From assembly GCF_900111245.1 (NCBI RefSeq), contig NZ_FOGO01000011.1:186001-250000 (forward strand): DNA of 64,000 nt, in the 5' to 3' direction. Below, piece by piece: positions 51,527 to 59,997 of the stretch. The notes below the pieces were generated by a model, which did not search any database, was not told the origin of the DNA, and worked only from the letters and a program-made list of their open reading frames with translations. Both the position numbers and the translations under genes were made by a program. The DNA comes from Streptomyces qinglanensis. GTDB lineage: Bacteria > Actinomycetota > Actinomycetes > Streptomycetales > Streptomycetaceae. Within the stretch, counting starts at the first letter, position 1. Every line of letters starts with the position of its first letter.

Positions 51527-52207
51527 CTACCCGAGGGCTCCGAAGTCCTCCGCAGCCCAGCGCGGTCCGACCCCCACGAGAGTGACCGTCCGCACGTCCT
51601 CGGCCGCCTCCGGGCCGGAGTCGCCGACGCCGTCGCCGGAGCGCTCGGCCCCCTCGCCGGACGGCGCGTCCTGGCCCGTCGCGCGGGTGAGGACGACGTG
51701 CAGACGCTGCTCGGTGAGCTCCTCGACCTTGCCCTCGCCCCACTCCACGACGACCACCGAATCCGGCAGCGAGACGTCCAAGTCCAGGTCCTCCATCTCC
51801 TCCAGGCCGCCGCCCAGCCGGTAGGCGTCCACGTGCACCAGCGGCGGACCGTCCGCCAGCGGCGGGTGCACGCGGGCGATGACGAAGGTGGGCGAGGTCA
51901 CGGCGCCGCGCACGCCCAGACCCTCGCCCAGGCCGCGTGTCAGGGTGGTCTTCCCGGCACCGAGTTCACCCGTCAGGAGGACGAGGTCACCGGCGCGCAG
52001 CAGTCCGGCCAGCCGCAGGCCGAGCGCCCGCATGGCGTCGGCCGTCGGCACGGTGAACGTGGTCTCGTTGCGCGGGCCGTCCGCAGCACCGTCGGTGCTG
52101 CCGGTGCTGCCGGTGCTGCCGGTGCTGCCGGTGCCGTCAGCGCCGGTGCGGTCGCCGGGGGGAGCCTGCGGAGGCGGAGCGGGATGCTGGTCGTGCGGTG
52201 CTTCCAT
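51527..52207 (-). CDS. tsaE: t6A biosynthesis ATPase TsaE
   Basis: 226 residues, longer than the usual ~150. The P-loop LTGELGAGKTTLTRGL, the SPTFVIARVH segment, VHVDAYRLGG and VVVEWGEG identify TsaE, the ATPase that resets the TsaB-TsaD complex. The N-terminal ~45 residues are low complexity with a (GST)n run coded by a 9-bp repeat (CCGGTGCTG on the plus strand, about 52085-52125). The C-terminal ~40 residues are also extra. Its 5' end overlaps the 3' end of the hydrolase gene by 71 bp. Confidence 0.93.
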   Translation of the reverse strand: MEAPHDQHPAPPPQAPPGDRTGADGTGSTGSTGSTGSTDGAADGPRNETTFTVPTADAMRALGLRLAGLLRAGDLVLLTGELGAGKTTLTRGLGEGLGVRGAVTSPTFVIARVHPPLADGPPLVHVDAYRLGGGLEEMEDLDLDVSLPDSVVVVEWGEGKVEELTEQRLHVVLTRATGQDAPSGEGAERSGDGVGDSGPEAAEDVRTVTLVGVGPRWAAEDFGALG

Positions 52208-53534
52208 GGGTCCGGATGGTACGCGCCAGCAACTCGGCCAGGTGCTCGTTCACCGGCTCGGGACGCTCCAGCATGGCCAGGTGACCGGTCGCCTCCAGGA
52301 GCACGTACGCGGCGCCCGGCAGCGCCACCACGATCCGCTCGCTGTGCTCGCTCGGCGTCATCAGGTCGCGGTCCCCGGCCAGCACCAGCGCAGGGCGGTC
52401 GGCGAAGGCGGACAGCGCGGCGGTCTTCTCGTGCTCGGCGAAGGCGGGATAGAACTCCGCGACGACATCCACCGGCACGGACTCGATCAGCCGCTCCGCG
52501 AACCGCGCCACCCCCGGGTCCACCTCGCGCGGGCTGCCGAACGAGTACCGCTTGACCACCCCGGCGAACAGATCGGCGGTGACCCGGCGGCCGCGCTCGA
52601 CCAACTCGGACTGGGCCGCCAGCGCGCGGAGCACCCCCGGCACCACCCGGCGCACGGTCCGCACCCCGGCGGCCGGCAGACCGTAGGTCACCTCGCCGAG
52701 CCCGCCCGCGCTGGTGCCCAGCAGCGCCACGCCCGCCACGCGCTCGGCGACGTACTCCGGGTACTGCTCGGCCAGCGCCATCAGCGTCATCCCGCCCATC
52801 GAATGACCCACCAGCACTACCGGCCCCTCGGGTGCGGCGGCGTCGAGGACGGCCTTCAGGTCGCGTCCCAGCAGGTCGATGGAGACCGGCTCGCCGGCCG
52901 CGGCCCGCGCGGAGCGGCCGTGACTGCGCTGGTCCCAGTAGACGCACCGCACCGCGCCGCGCAGCGCGGCCCGCTGGAAGTGCCACACGTCCTGGCTGAG
53001 GCAGTAGCCGTGCGAGAACACCACGGTCAACGGCGCGCTGCCCGATCCGCCCCGGCCCCGCACCAGTTCCACCAGCCGCGACCAGTACCCGGCCACCGGC
53101 CCCGCAGCGCCCTCGGCCGCGCCCCGGCCCCGCCCCGACGCCGGCTGCGCCTCGGGCAGCGGGACCGGGCCGACCTCGGGACCGCCCAGCCCGTCGCCGG
53201 ACCCGGCGGCGGGCGCCGCGGGGTCCGTGCGCGGGAGCGGGAAGTCGGCGGGCTCGTCGATCTCGTAGTACAGCTCCGTGCCGTCCGCGGACCGGGCCCG
53301 GCCGGGAGTCCCCCGCAGCGTGCCGTAGGGCCCCGCGGCGTCCAGCGCCAGCCGGGCCTTGCGGCGTACGGAACGGTGCACGGTGAGACGTTCGAGCGCG
53401 ACCCCGGCCGCGACGGCCCCGAGGGCGGCACCCGCGACGCCCGCCCGGCGGGTCCAGCTCCCGCCGCCGGACGCGCCGGACGCGCCGCCGACAACCGCCC
53501 CGACCGCGTCCCGTGTGCTGCTGCTGTCGCTCAT
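52137..53534 (-). CDS. Alpha/beta-hydrolase
   Basis: 465 residues. An N-terminal membrane-like segment (about 28-48: RRAGVAGAALGAVAAGVALE) precedes the hydrolase domain with TVVFSHGYCLSQDVWHFQ, the nucleophile motif VGHSMGGM, the acid in LAGDRDLMTP, and the His in EATGHLAMLE; the triad is complete. A disordered stretch at 95-150 separates a strand-rich start from the main domain. In Streptomyces it regularly sits between alr and tsaE. Substrate unknown. Overlaps tsaE by 71 bp. Confidence 0.9.
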   Translation of the reverse strand: MSDSSSTRDAVGAVVGGASGASGGGSWTRRAGVAGAALGAVAAGVALERLTVHRSVRRKARLALDAAGPYGTLRGTPGRARSADGTELYYEIDEPADFPLPRTDPAAPAAGSGDGLGGPEVGPVPLPEAQPASGRGRGAAEGAAGPVAGYWSRLVELVRGRGGSGSAPLTVVFSHGYCLSQDVWHFQRAALRGAVRCVYWDQRSHGRSARAAAGEPVSIDLLGRDLKAVLDAAAPEGPVVLVGHSMGGMTLMALAEQYPEYVAERVAGVALLGTSAGGLGEVTYGLPAAGVRTVRRVVPGVLRALAAQSELVERGRRVTADLFAGVVKRYSFGSPREVDPGVARFAERLIESVPVDVVAEFYPAFAEHEKTAALSAFADRPALVLAGDRDLMTPSEHSERIVVALPGAAYVLLEATGHLAMLERPEPVNEHLAELLARTIRTHGSTARPASRSASAGSPRRPHRR

Positions 53535-53617
53535 GACCGCCCCCGTCCGTCCCGTCAGCCCGGTTCCGTCCCGTCCGTCACCGGTGTCCGCGGCCGACCG
53601 CCGTGCCGCTGCCCGGC

Positions 53618-54940
53618 TCAGCCCCCGGCCTGCTCATCGGCCCGCTCATCGGCCCGCTCATTGGCGTATACCCGGGGTACCCGCGCGCTGATCCGGGTGA
53701 CGATCTCGTAGGAGATGGTGCCCGCCGCGCGGGCCCAGTCCTCGGCGGTCGGCTCGCCCGCGTCGCCGGGGCCGAAGAGGACGGCCCGGTCACCCGCCGC
53801 CGCCTCGTCGCCGCCCAGGTCGACGACGAACTGGTCCATGGCCACCGTGCCGGCGACCATGCGCCACTTCCCCGCGACCAGCACCGGACCCGTCCCGGAC
53901 GCGTGCCGGGGCAGGCCGTCGCCGTAGCCGAGCGGAACCAGCCCCAGGGTCGTCTCACCCGGGGTGGTGTAGGCGTACCCGTAGCCGACCCCGTGGCCGC
54001 CGGGCACCTGCTTGACCAGCGCCAGCGAGGCGCTGAGCGTCATCGCCGGGCGCAGTCCGAGGCTGTCGGCCGTACCGACCTGCGGCGACGGTGAGAGGCC
54101 GTAGACGGAGACGCCGGTACGGACGAGGTCGAAGTGCGACTCGGGCAGGGTGAGGGTCGCGGGAGAGTTCGCGTGGTGCCGCACCTCGGGGTCGAGCCCG
54201 GCGCGCTCCGCGACCGCGACGGCCTCCCGGAAGGCGTCGAGCTGCGCGGCGTTGGCGGGGTGGCCCGGTTCGTCGGCGCAGGCGAAGTGCGCCCACACCC
54301 CGGTGACCCGCAGCGCGCCCTCCGCCTCGGCCGCCCGCGCCGCCGCCACCAGCCGCGGCCAGTCGGCGGGCTGGCAGCCGTTGCGCCCGAGCCCGGTGTC
54401 CACCTTGAGATGCACCCGCGCGGTGCGCCCGGCCGCGCGGGCCGCCGCCACGATCTCGTCCAGCGCCCAGTGGCTGCTCGCCGAGACGTCGATGTCCCGT
54501 TCGACGGCCTCCTGCCACGGGCCGCCCGGCGTCCACAGCCAGCACATCAGCCGGCCGGTGTCCCCGGCGTCCCGCAGCGCGAATGCCTCCTGCGGGGTGG
54601 CGGCCCCCAGCCAGCCCGCCCCGGCCTGCCGTGCGGCCCGGGCGCAGCGCACCGCGCCGTGCCCGTAGCCGTCCGACTTGACCACGGCCATCAGCTCGGC
54701 CCGCGGCGCGTAGCCGCGCAGGGTCCGCACGTTGTCCCGCACGGCGCCGAGATCGATCTCGGCACACGCCCGGCCGGACTCGGCGGGGGGCCCGCCGGGA
54801 CGCGGGGCCGAGGCCCGCGCGCGCCGGCCGGACGGAGGTCCGCTCCCGTCGCGCCCGGCAGCCGCGCGTCCGGCGCCGGCGTCGTCCGCGCCGGGGACGG
54901 GCAGGTGGGTGGGGTGGGACACCTGTGGCACGTCGTTCAC
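53618..54940 (-). CDS. alr: Alanine racemase
   Basis: PLP enzyme making D-alanine for peptidoglycan. The PLP lysine is in AVVKSDGYGHGAV, the barrel has HLKVDTGLGRNG and VWAHFACADEPGH, and the C-terminal beta domain has GYGYAYTTPGETTLGLVPLG with the catalytic Tyr, and MDQFVVDLG. GTG 54940 gives 440 residues, of which the first ~60 are a low-complexity head, so translation may begin later (GTG about eight codons in). The C-terminus ends in short ERADERADE repeats from a 12-bp DNA repeat (about 53630-53665). Confidence 0.95.
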   Translation of the reverse strand: MNDVPQVSHPTHLPVPGADDAGAGRAAAGRDGSGPPSGRRARASAPRPGGPPAESGRACAEIDLGAVRDNVRTLRGYAPRAELMAVVKSDGYGHGAVRCARAARQAGAGWLGAATPQEAFALRDAGDTGRLMCWLWTPGGPWQEAVERDIDVSASSHWALDEIVAAARAAGRTARVHLKVDTGLGRNGCQPADWPRLVAAARAAEAEGALRVTGVWAHFACADEPGHPANAAQLDAFREAVAVAERAGLDPEVRHHANSPATLTLPESHFDLVRTGVSVYGLSPSPQVGTADSLGLRPAMTLSASLALVKQVPGGHGVGYGYAYTTPGETTLGLVPLGYGDGLPRHASGTGPVLVAGKWRMVAGTVAMDQFVVDLGGDEAAAGDRAVLFGPGDAGEPTAEDWARAAGTISYEIVTRISARVPRVYANERADERADEQAGG

Positions 54941-54977
54941 GGGTTCAGTGTCGCAGGTGCCCGAACCGGCGCGGCGC

Positions 54978-55535
54978 TCAGTGGCCGGCCGCACCGTCGA
55001 TGCGTTCGCGCAGCAGGTCGGCGTGGCCGCAGTGGCGCGCGTACTCGCCGATCTGGTGCAGGAGCACGCGGCGGACCGAGACGGGGTCGCCGGTGCGCGC
55101 GTGCGTACCGGTCGCGTCCAGGTCCCTGGCGGCGACGATCTCGCGGGAGCGCTCGCACTCGGCACGCCACACCGCCAGCGCTTCGGCCGGATCGCCTCCC
55201 AGGGAGTCGAAGTCCTGGTCGGGGTCGTCGTCCGAGTAGTACAGCAGCGGCACGTCCTCCCCGGCGAGTTGGATGCGGAACCACCAGCGCTCCACCCCCG
55301 CCAGGTGCCGCAGCAGCCCGTGCAGGGTCAGCCCCGAGGGCGGTACCGCACGCTCCGAGAGCGCCTCGGCCGGCACACCCGTGCACTTGAGCAGCAGTGT
55401 CTCCCGGTAGTGGTCGAGATAGCGGGTCAGCAGCTCCCGCTCGTCGCCCACCAGCGGCAGCGGTTCCCGTGTGTCGTCCGCCCATGGCACGGAGAATGCG
55501 GTCGGCATCGCGCCCGCGGCGCTCTGTTCGCTCAT
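54978..55535 (-). CDS. DinB/DUF664 family metalloprotein
   Basis: 185-residue four-helix-bundle protein of the DinB/YfiT-like family. The metal-binding His positions are visible: GLLRHLAGVERWWF in the second helix and HQIGEYARHCGHADLLRE in the last. In actinobacteria such proteins include mycothiol-dependent enzymes and proteins of unknown role. ATG 55535 fits the family start. Between alr and a divergent GNAT gene. Confidence 0.85.
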   Translation of the reverse strand: MSEQSAAGAMPTAFSVPWADDTREPLPLVGDERELLTRYLDHYRETLLLKCTGVPAEALSERAVPPSGLTLHGLLRHLAGVERWWFRIQLAGEDVPLLYYSDDDPDQDFDSLGGDPAEALAVWRAECERSREIVAARDLDATGTHARTGDPVSVRRVLLHQIGEYARHCGHADLLRERIDGAAGH

Positions 55536-55694
55536 GTCCGGAGTGTGGCAGCGCCCACTGACAGTGCGGGCCGGCGTCCCCGGCGGGGCCTGCCGGGCAC
55601 CCGCGGAGACGCCCTGTCGGTCCGTCGGCGGAGAGCCCTCCCCGGGCAGCGAAAAGGCGTTGCCGGGCTCTGCACGGGTTCGGACAATGGCCCC

Positions 55695-56222
55695 GTGACG
55701 TGGACCATTGAACCCGAACCCGTGCAGAGCCCGGCCGCGGTCGCCACAGTGCGCACCTACATCGGCGAGATCGCGGGCCGGTACTACGGCCGCCCCGCGA
55801 CCGAGCAGGAGATCGACGCGGCGCTGGCCGCGGAGCCGGACGACGCACTCACCCCGCCCGCGGGAGCCTTCCTGCTGGCCCGCGGGCACGCCGACGGCGC
55901 CGTCGCCGGCTGTGCGGCCGTCCTGATGATGACGCCCACGACGGCCGAACTGCGCCGCATCTGGGTCGCCCCGCACGCCCGCAAGGGGGGCCTGGGCAAG
56001 CTGCTGGTCGACACCGCCGAGCGCACCGCGGCGCGGATGGGTGCCGCCACGGTGCGGCTGGACACCCGGCACGACCTGGTGGAGGCCAGGCGGCTGTACG
56101 CGCGGCTCGGGTACGAGGAGATCGCCCCGTTCAACGACTCGCCCTACGCGGACCACTGGTTCGGCAAACAGCTCACCCCGGCGCCCGTACCGCCGCAGGA
56201 GCGGACGGCCGTCCCGGAGTAG
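55695..56222 (+). CDS. GNAT family N-acetyltransferase
   Basis: 175 residues. GNAT core: CAAVLMMTPTTAELRRIWVA, CoA-binding HARKGGLGKLLVDTAE, and LDTRHDLVEARRLYARLGY. GTG 55695 gives a family-like start (VTWTIEPEPVQSPAAVATVR). The acceptor is unknown. Located between the divergent DinB gene and the convergent nnr. Confidence 0.88.
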   Translation: MTWTIEPEPVQSPAAVATVRTYIGEIAGRYYGRPATEQEIDAALAAEPDDALTPPAGAFLLARGHADGAVAGCAAVLMMTPTTAELRRIWVAPHARKGGLGKLLVDTAERTAARMGAATVRLDTRHDLVEARRLYARLGYEEIAPFNDSPYADHWFGKQLTPAPVPPQERTAVPE

Positions 56223-56309
56223 ACCGCCTCGACCGGCCCCGGCGCCCCGAACGGGCCGCGGCGCCGTGCCCGGCGCCCGGCACCGCGGCGCGGCAGACGG
56301 CTCAGCGCC

Positions 56310-57800
56310 TCAATCCCCCCGCAGGACGTCCTGCCACGCGGGGGCCAGCGCCTCGGCGAGGTCCGTCGCGGCGGGCGGGTCGGTGGCCAGCCGGCCGGCG
56401 AGGCCGTGCAGATAGGCGGCGGCGGAGGCGGCGTCGAGGGCGGGGAGTCCGGCGGCCAGCAGTCCGCCGGCCAGCCCGGTGAGCACATCGCCGCTGCCCG
56501 CCGTCGCCAGCCACCCCGTACCGGTCGCATTCACCCTCACGGGGGACGTCGGGGCGTCGTCGGTCCCGGGTGGTTCGGCGACCAGCGTCGTGGAGCCCTT
56601 GAGCAGCACGGTGGCCCCGGTGCGCCGGGCCAGCTCGCGCACCGCCGCCAGCCGCCCCGCCTCGACCTCCTCGCGGGCCGTGCCGAGCAGCGCCGCGGCC
56701 TCCCCGGCGTGCGGCGTCAGCAGGGTGGGGGCGGTGCGGGCGCGCACCGCGTCCGGGTCCATCAGCCGCAGCCCGTCCGCGTCCACGAGCACGGGGACAT
56801 CCCCGGCCAGCACCTCGTCGACAGCCTGCCGGGCGGCCGGTTCGTCGCCCAGCCCGGGGCCGACGGCCCACGCCTGCACCCGCCCGGCGTGCCCGGGCGG
56901 CCCCTCCGAGACCAGGGTCTCCGGATAGCGGGAGACCACCGCCTCCGTGCCCGGCCCCACGTACCGCACCGCGCCGGCGCCACTGCGCAGCGCCCCGGAG
57001 ACGGCCAGCACGGCGGCCCCCGGATAGCGGCCGGAGCCCGCGACGACGCCGACGACGCCGCGCCGGTACTTGTCGCTCTCCGCCTGCGGCCTCGGCAGCA
57101 GGCGGGCCACGTCGGCGTGCTGCAGCGCCTCCACCTCCGGGACGGCCGGCAGGTGCGGCTCCAGACCGATGTCGATCAGCCGGACGGCGCCGGCCAGTTC
57201 CCGGGCCGGATCGACCAGCAGGCCCGGCTTGTACGCGCCGAAGGTGACCGTCGCCCCGGCGGGCAGCACCGGGCCCGGCACCTCGCCGGTGTCGGCGGCC
57301 ACCCCGCTGGGCAGATCGACGGCGACGACCGGCACCCCCGCCTCCCGCACCAGGTCGGCCAGTTCGACAGCGGCGGGCCGCAGTCCGCCCGTGCCACCGA
57401 TCCCGACGATCCCGTCCAGCACCAGGTCCGCGCGGGCCAGCACGTGAGCCACCGGCGCGGCGACGCCCTCCACCACCGCACCCGGCGCGGGCAGCACCCG
57501 CCCCCCGGCGGCCCGCAGCGCGGTCAGCCCGCCCTCGTGCGCGCGTTCGGGCGCCAGCAGCACCGCCGTCACCCCGGCACCGCGCCGGGCGAGCCGGGCA
57601 CCCGCGAAGAGGGCGTCCCCGCCGTTGTCGCCGCTGCCGACGAGGAGCACCACCCGGGCCCCGTAGGTCCGCCCCAGCAGACCGCTGCACGCCGCCGCCA
57701 GCCCGGCGGCGGCACGCTGCATCAGCGCACCCTCCGGCAGCCGGGCCATGAGCGCCGCCTCGGCGGCACGGACGGTCTGCACCCCGTAACCAGTCCTCAT
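56310..57800 (-). CDS. nnr: Bifunctional NAD(P)H-hydrate epimerase / ADP-dependent dehydratase
   Basis: Repairs hydrated NAD(P)H. The N-terminal epimerase (about 1-215) has GSGDNGGDALFAGARLARRG and DLPSGVAADTG. The C-terminal dehydratase has KYRRGVVGVVAGSGRYPGAA, WAVGPGLGD, LTPHAGEAAALLG and TAGSGDVLTGLAGGLLA, all intact. 496 residues is normal. It follows acpS with a 51-bp gap, a widely conserved pair. Confidence 0.95.
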   Translation of the reverse strand: MRTGYGVQTVRAAEAALMARLPEGALMQRAAAGLAAACSGLLGRTYGARVVLLVGSGDNGGDALFAGARLARRGAGVTAVLLAPERAHEGGLTALRAAGGRVLPAPGAVVEGVAAPVAHVLARADLVLDGIVGIGGTGGLRPAAVELADLVREAGVPVVAVDLPSGVAADTGEVPGPVLPAGATVTFGAYKPGLLVDPARELAGAVRLIDIGLEPHLPAVPEVEALQHADVARLLPRPQAESDKYRRGVVGVVAGSGRYPGAAVLAVSGALRSGAGAVRYVGPGTEAVVSRYPETLVSEGPPGHAGRVQAWAVGPGLGDEPAARQAVDEVLAGDVPVLVDADGLRLMDPDAVRARTAPTLLTPHAGEAAALLGTAREEVEAGRLAAVRELARRTGATVLLKGSTTLVAEPPGTDDAPTSPVRVNATGTGWLATAGSGDVLTGLAGGLLAAGLPALDAASAAAYLHGLAGRLATDPPAATDLAEALAPAWQDVLRGD

Positions 57801-57851
57801 GCCCCCAGTGTGGCGTGCGTCTCATCCGGTCGCGCCCCGGGGGGGCCGGAC

Positions 57852-58220
57852 TCAGCCCTCCGCGACGACGACAGCGGAGGCGACTCCCGCGTCGTGCGAG
57901 AGGGAGACGTGCCAGCCCCGCACCCCCAGCTCGGCGGCGCAGCGCGCGACCGTACCGCGGACCCGCAGATAGGGCCGCCCCGAGTCGGCGGTGCACACCT
58001 CGGCGTCGGTCCAGCGCAGTCCGCCGGGCGCGCCCAGCGCCTTGGCCAGTGCCTCCTTCGCCGCGAACCGGGCGGCCAGCGAGGCGGTGCCGCGCCGCTC
58101 GCCGCTGGGCAACCACAGCTCGCGGTCGACGAAGATCCGGTCCGCCATGCCGGGGGTCCGCGCCAGCGAGGCGGCGAAGCGGTCGATCTCCGCGACGTCG
58201 ATCCCCACTCCGATGATCAT
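57852..58220 (-). CDS. acpS: Holo-[acyl-carrier-protein] synthase
   Basis: Transfers 4'-phosphopantetheine from CoA to acyl carrier protein. 122 residues with the two AcpS motifs: GVGIDVAEIDRF at the N-terminus (metal Asp) and FAAKEALAKALG, plus HVSLSHDAGVASAVVV. ATG 58220 matches the family start. CoA comes from the pathway that includes coaA encoded just upstream. Confidence 0.95.
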   Translation of the reverse strand: MIIGVGIDVAEIDRFAASLARTPGMADRIFVDRELWLPSGERRGTASLAARFAAKEALAKALGAPGGLRWTDAEVCTADSGRPYLRVRGTVARCAAELGVRGWHVSLSHDAGVASAVVVAEG

Positions 58221-58388
58221 TGCTGTCCCACTTCCGCACACCCCGTCCCGGCCCTGCCGCCGTACCGCTCTGCCGACGTACCGCCCTGCCGCGGTCCTGC
58301 CGCGGTCCTGGCCGCGGCCGCGCCGCGGATCACCGACGGGGTGAGGGTACGCGCCGCGAGGGCGCGGAACGGGCTCTCCCCCGCCGGG

Positions 58389-58634
58389 TCACTCGCCGCG
58401 TGCCATGCGCTCTATCGCGTCCTCCATCAGTTCCAGGTACTCCGACTCCTCGCAGCGCGGCTTGCTGCCCATCACGTACAGCTCCAGCGAATCCGTCAGG
58501 TCCTCGGTCAGATCCTCGTCGGGGAGTCCGTCGGCCAGGTCGCTGTAGACATGCCCGGCGTGGCCGGTCAGCCCAGCGGCATCGGAGGTGCGGCGGAGGC
58601 GGGGGCGACGTATGCGGCTCAAGGGGTGCGACAT
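58389..58634 (-). CDS. Small acidic protein, 81 aa, unknown function
   Basis: ATG 58634. A basic head (SHPLSRIRRPRLRRTSDA) is followed by an acidic tail with YSDLADGLPDEDLTEDLTDS and EYLELMEDAIERMARG helices. One Cys. It sits between acpS and coaA. I do not recognise the family. Confidence 0.6.
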   Translation of the reverse strand: MSHPLSRIRRPRLRRTSDAAGLTGHAGHVYSDLADGLPDEDLTEDLTDSLELYVMGSKPRCEESEYLELMEDAIERMARGE

Positions 58635-58861
58635 GGGCGGAACATAGCCCCCATCGGCACACCCCGTACACCGTTTGTCCGCACACTGTCCGACCGATCC
58701 GACCGGCAGCCGCCCACACAGCACACCGACCGCCCGCGACGGCGCGCCCACCGGACCGCTCGCAGACGGCGGACAAGACGGCGGACAGCGGCGGACCGGG
58801 GTTACCGGAGGTCAGCAGCCCCGGCCGCCGGCACCCCGCAGCACCCGCGCAGAATGGCACC

Positions 58862-59848
58862 GTGCCCACGAAGCCCTACGTCGACCTCGGCCGCTCGGAG
58901 TGGAGCGCCCTGCACGAGCGCACCCCGCTCCCGCTGACCGCCACCGAGGTCGAGGCCCTGCGCGGCCTCGGCGACGTCATCGACCTGGACGAAGTGCGGG
59001 ACATCTACCTGCCGCTGTCCCGGCTGATCAATCTGTACGTCGCGGCCACCCACGAGCTGCGCAGGTCCCTCAACGCCTTCCTCGACGACCCGCGCCGCCC
59101 CGAGCGGCCCGCTCCGCAGCGCGGCACCCCGTTCGTGATCGGCGTCGCGGGCAGTGTCGCGGTCGGCAAGTCCACCGTCTCCCGGCTGCTGCAGGCGCTG
59201 CTCTCCCGCCCCCGGCCGCCGGGCGAGGAGTCCCCGCTGCCGACGCACCCCCGCGTCGAGCGGGTCACCACGGACGGCTTCCTGCTGCCCACCGCCGAAC
59301 TGGAGCGGCGCGGACTGATGTCCCGCAAGGGCTTCCCCGAGTCCTACGACCGGCGCGCCCTCACCCGCTTCGTCGCCGACGTCAAGGCGGGAAAACCGGA
59401 GGCGACAGCCCCGGTCTACTCGCACCTGCACTACGACATCGTCCCCGGGGAGCGGCTGACCGTGCGGCGGCCCGACATCCTCATCGTCGAGGGCCTCAAC
59501 GTCCTCCAGCCGGCCCTGCCCGGCAAGGACGGCCGCACCCGGCTGGCCGTCGCGGACCACTTCGACTTCTCCGTCTACGTGGACGCGCGCACCTCCGACA
59601 TCGAGCGCTGGTACCTGGAGCGGTTCCGGGCGCTGCGCGCGACCGCGTTCCAGGACCCGCGTTCCCACTTCCACCGGTTCACGGCCGTCTCCGAGGAGGA
59701 GGCCCTCGACTACGCGCGCACCACCTGGCGCACCGTCAACGAACACAATCTGCGGCAGAACATAGCGCCCACCCGCGGCCGGGCCACCCTCCAGCTCCAC
59801 AAGGCGGCCGACCACACGGTGCAGCGCCTGTCCCTGCGCAAGCTGTGA
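58862..59848 (+). CDS. coaA: Pantothenate kinase (type I)
   Basis: Phosphorylates pantothenate, the first and controlling step of CoA synthesis. 328 residues. P-loop GVAGSVAVGKSTVSRLL near residue 98, TTDGFLLP, KGFPESYD, SHLHYDIVPG and VEGLNVLQ are typical of type I CoaA, as is the YVDARTSDIERWYLERF segment. GTG 58862 fits the family start (VPTKPYVDLGRSEW); no strong ribosome-binding site. Convergent with glmM. Confidence 0.96.
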   Translation: MPTKPYVDLGRSEWSALHERTPLPLTATEVEALRGLGDVIDLDEVRDIYLPLSRLINLYVAATHELRRSLNAFLDDPRRPERPAPQRGTPFVIGVAGSVAVGKSTVSRLLQALLSRPRPPGEESPLPTHPRVERVTTDGFLLPTAELERRGLMSRKGFPESYDRRALTRFVADVKAGKPEATAPVYSHLHYDIVPGERLTVRRPDILIVEGLNVLQPALPGKDGRTRLAVADHFDFSVYVDARTSDIERWYLERFRALRATAFQDPRSHFHRFTAVSEEEALDYARTTWRTVNEHNLRQNIAPTRGRATLQLHKAADHTVQRLSLRKL

Positions 59849-59940
59849 CCGCGGCGGTGCAGGCGCGGAGTCAGGCAGGGCAGGATCCGGGGCAGGCGTC
59901 GAGCCGGGGCAACCGGTGACCGTGGCAACCGGTGAGAACA

Positions 59941-59975
59941 GGGCGGGGCGGGACGCGTCGCCCTCCGCCCCGCCC
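59941..59975. terminator. Bidirectional terminator between coaA and glmM
   Basis: GGGCGGGGCGG (59941-59951) pairs with CCGCCCCGCCC (59965-59975), an 11-bp perfect stem with a 13-base loop, between convergent genes. Confidence 0.7.
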
Positions 59976-59997
59976 CCCGGTCACCGTGGGTGCCCGG

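Noticed and set aside
56406..58937. Long plus-strand frame opposite nnr and acpS
   Set aside because: Shadow frame; nnr and acpS carry all expected motifs.
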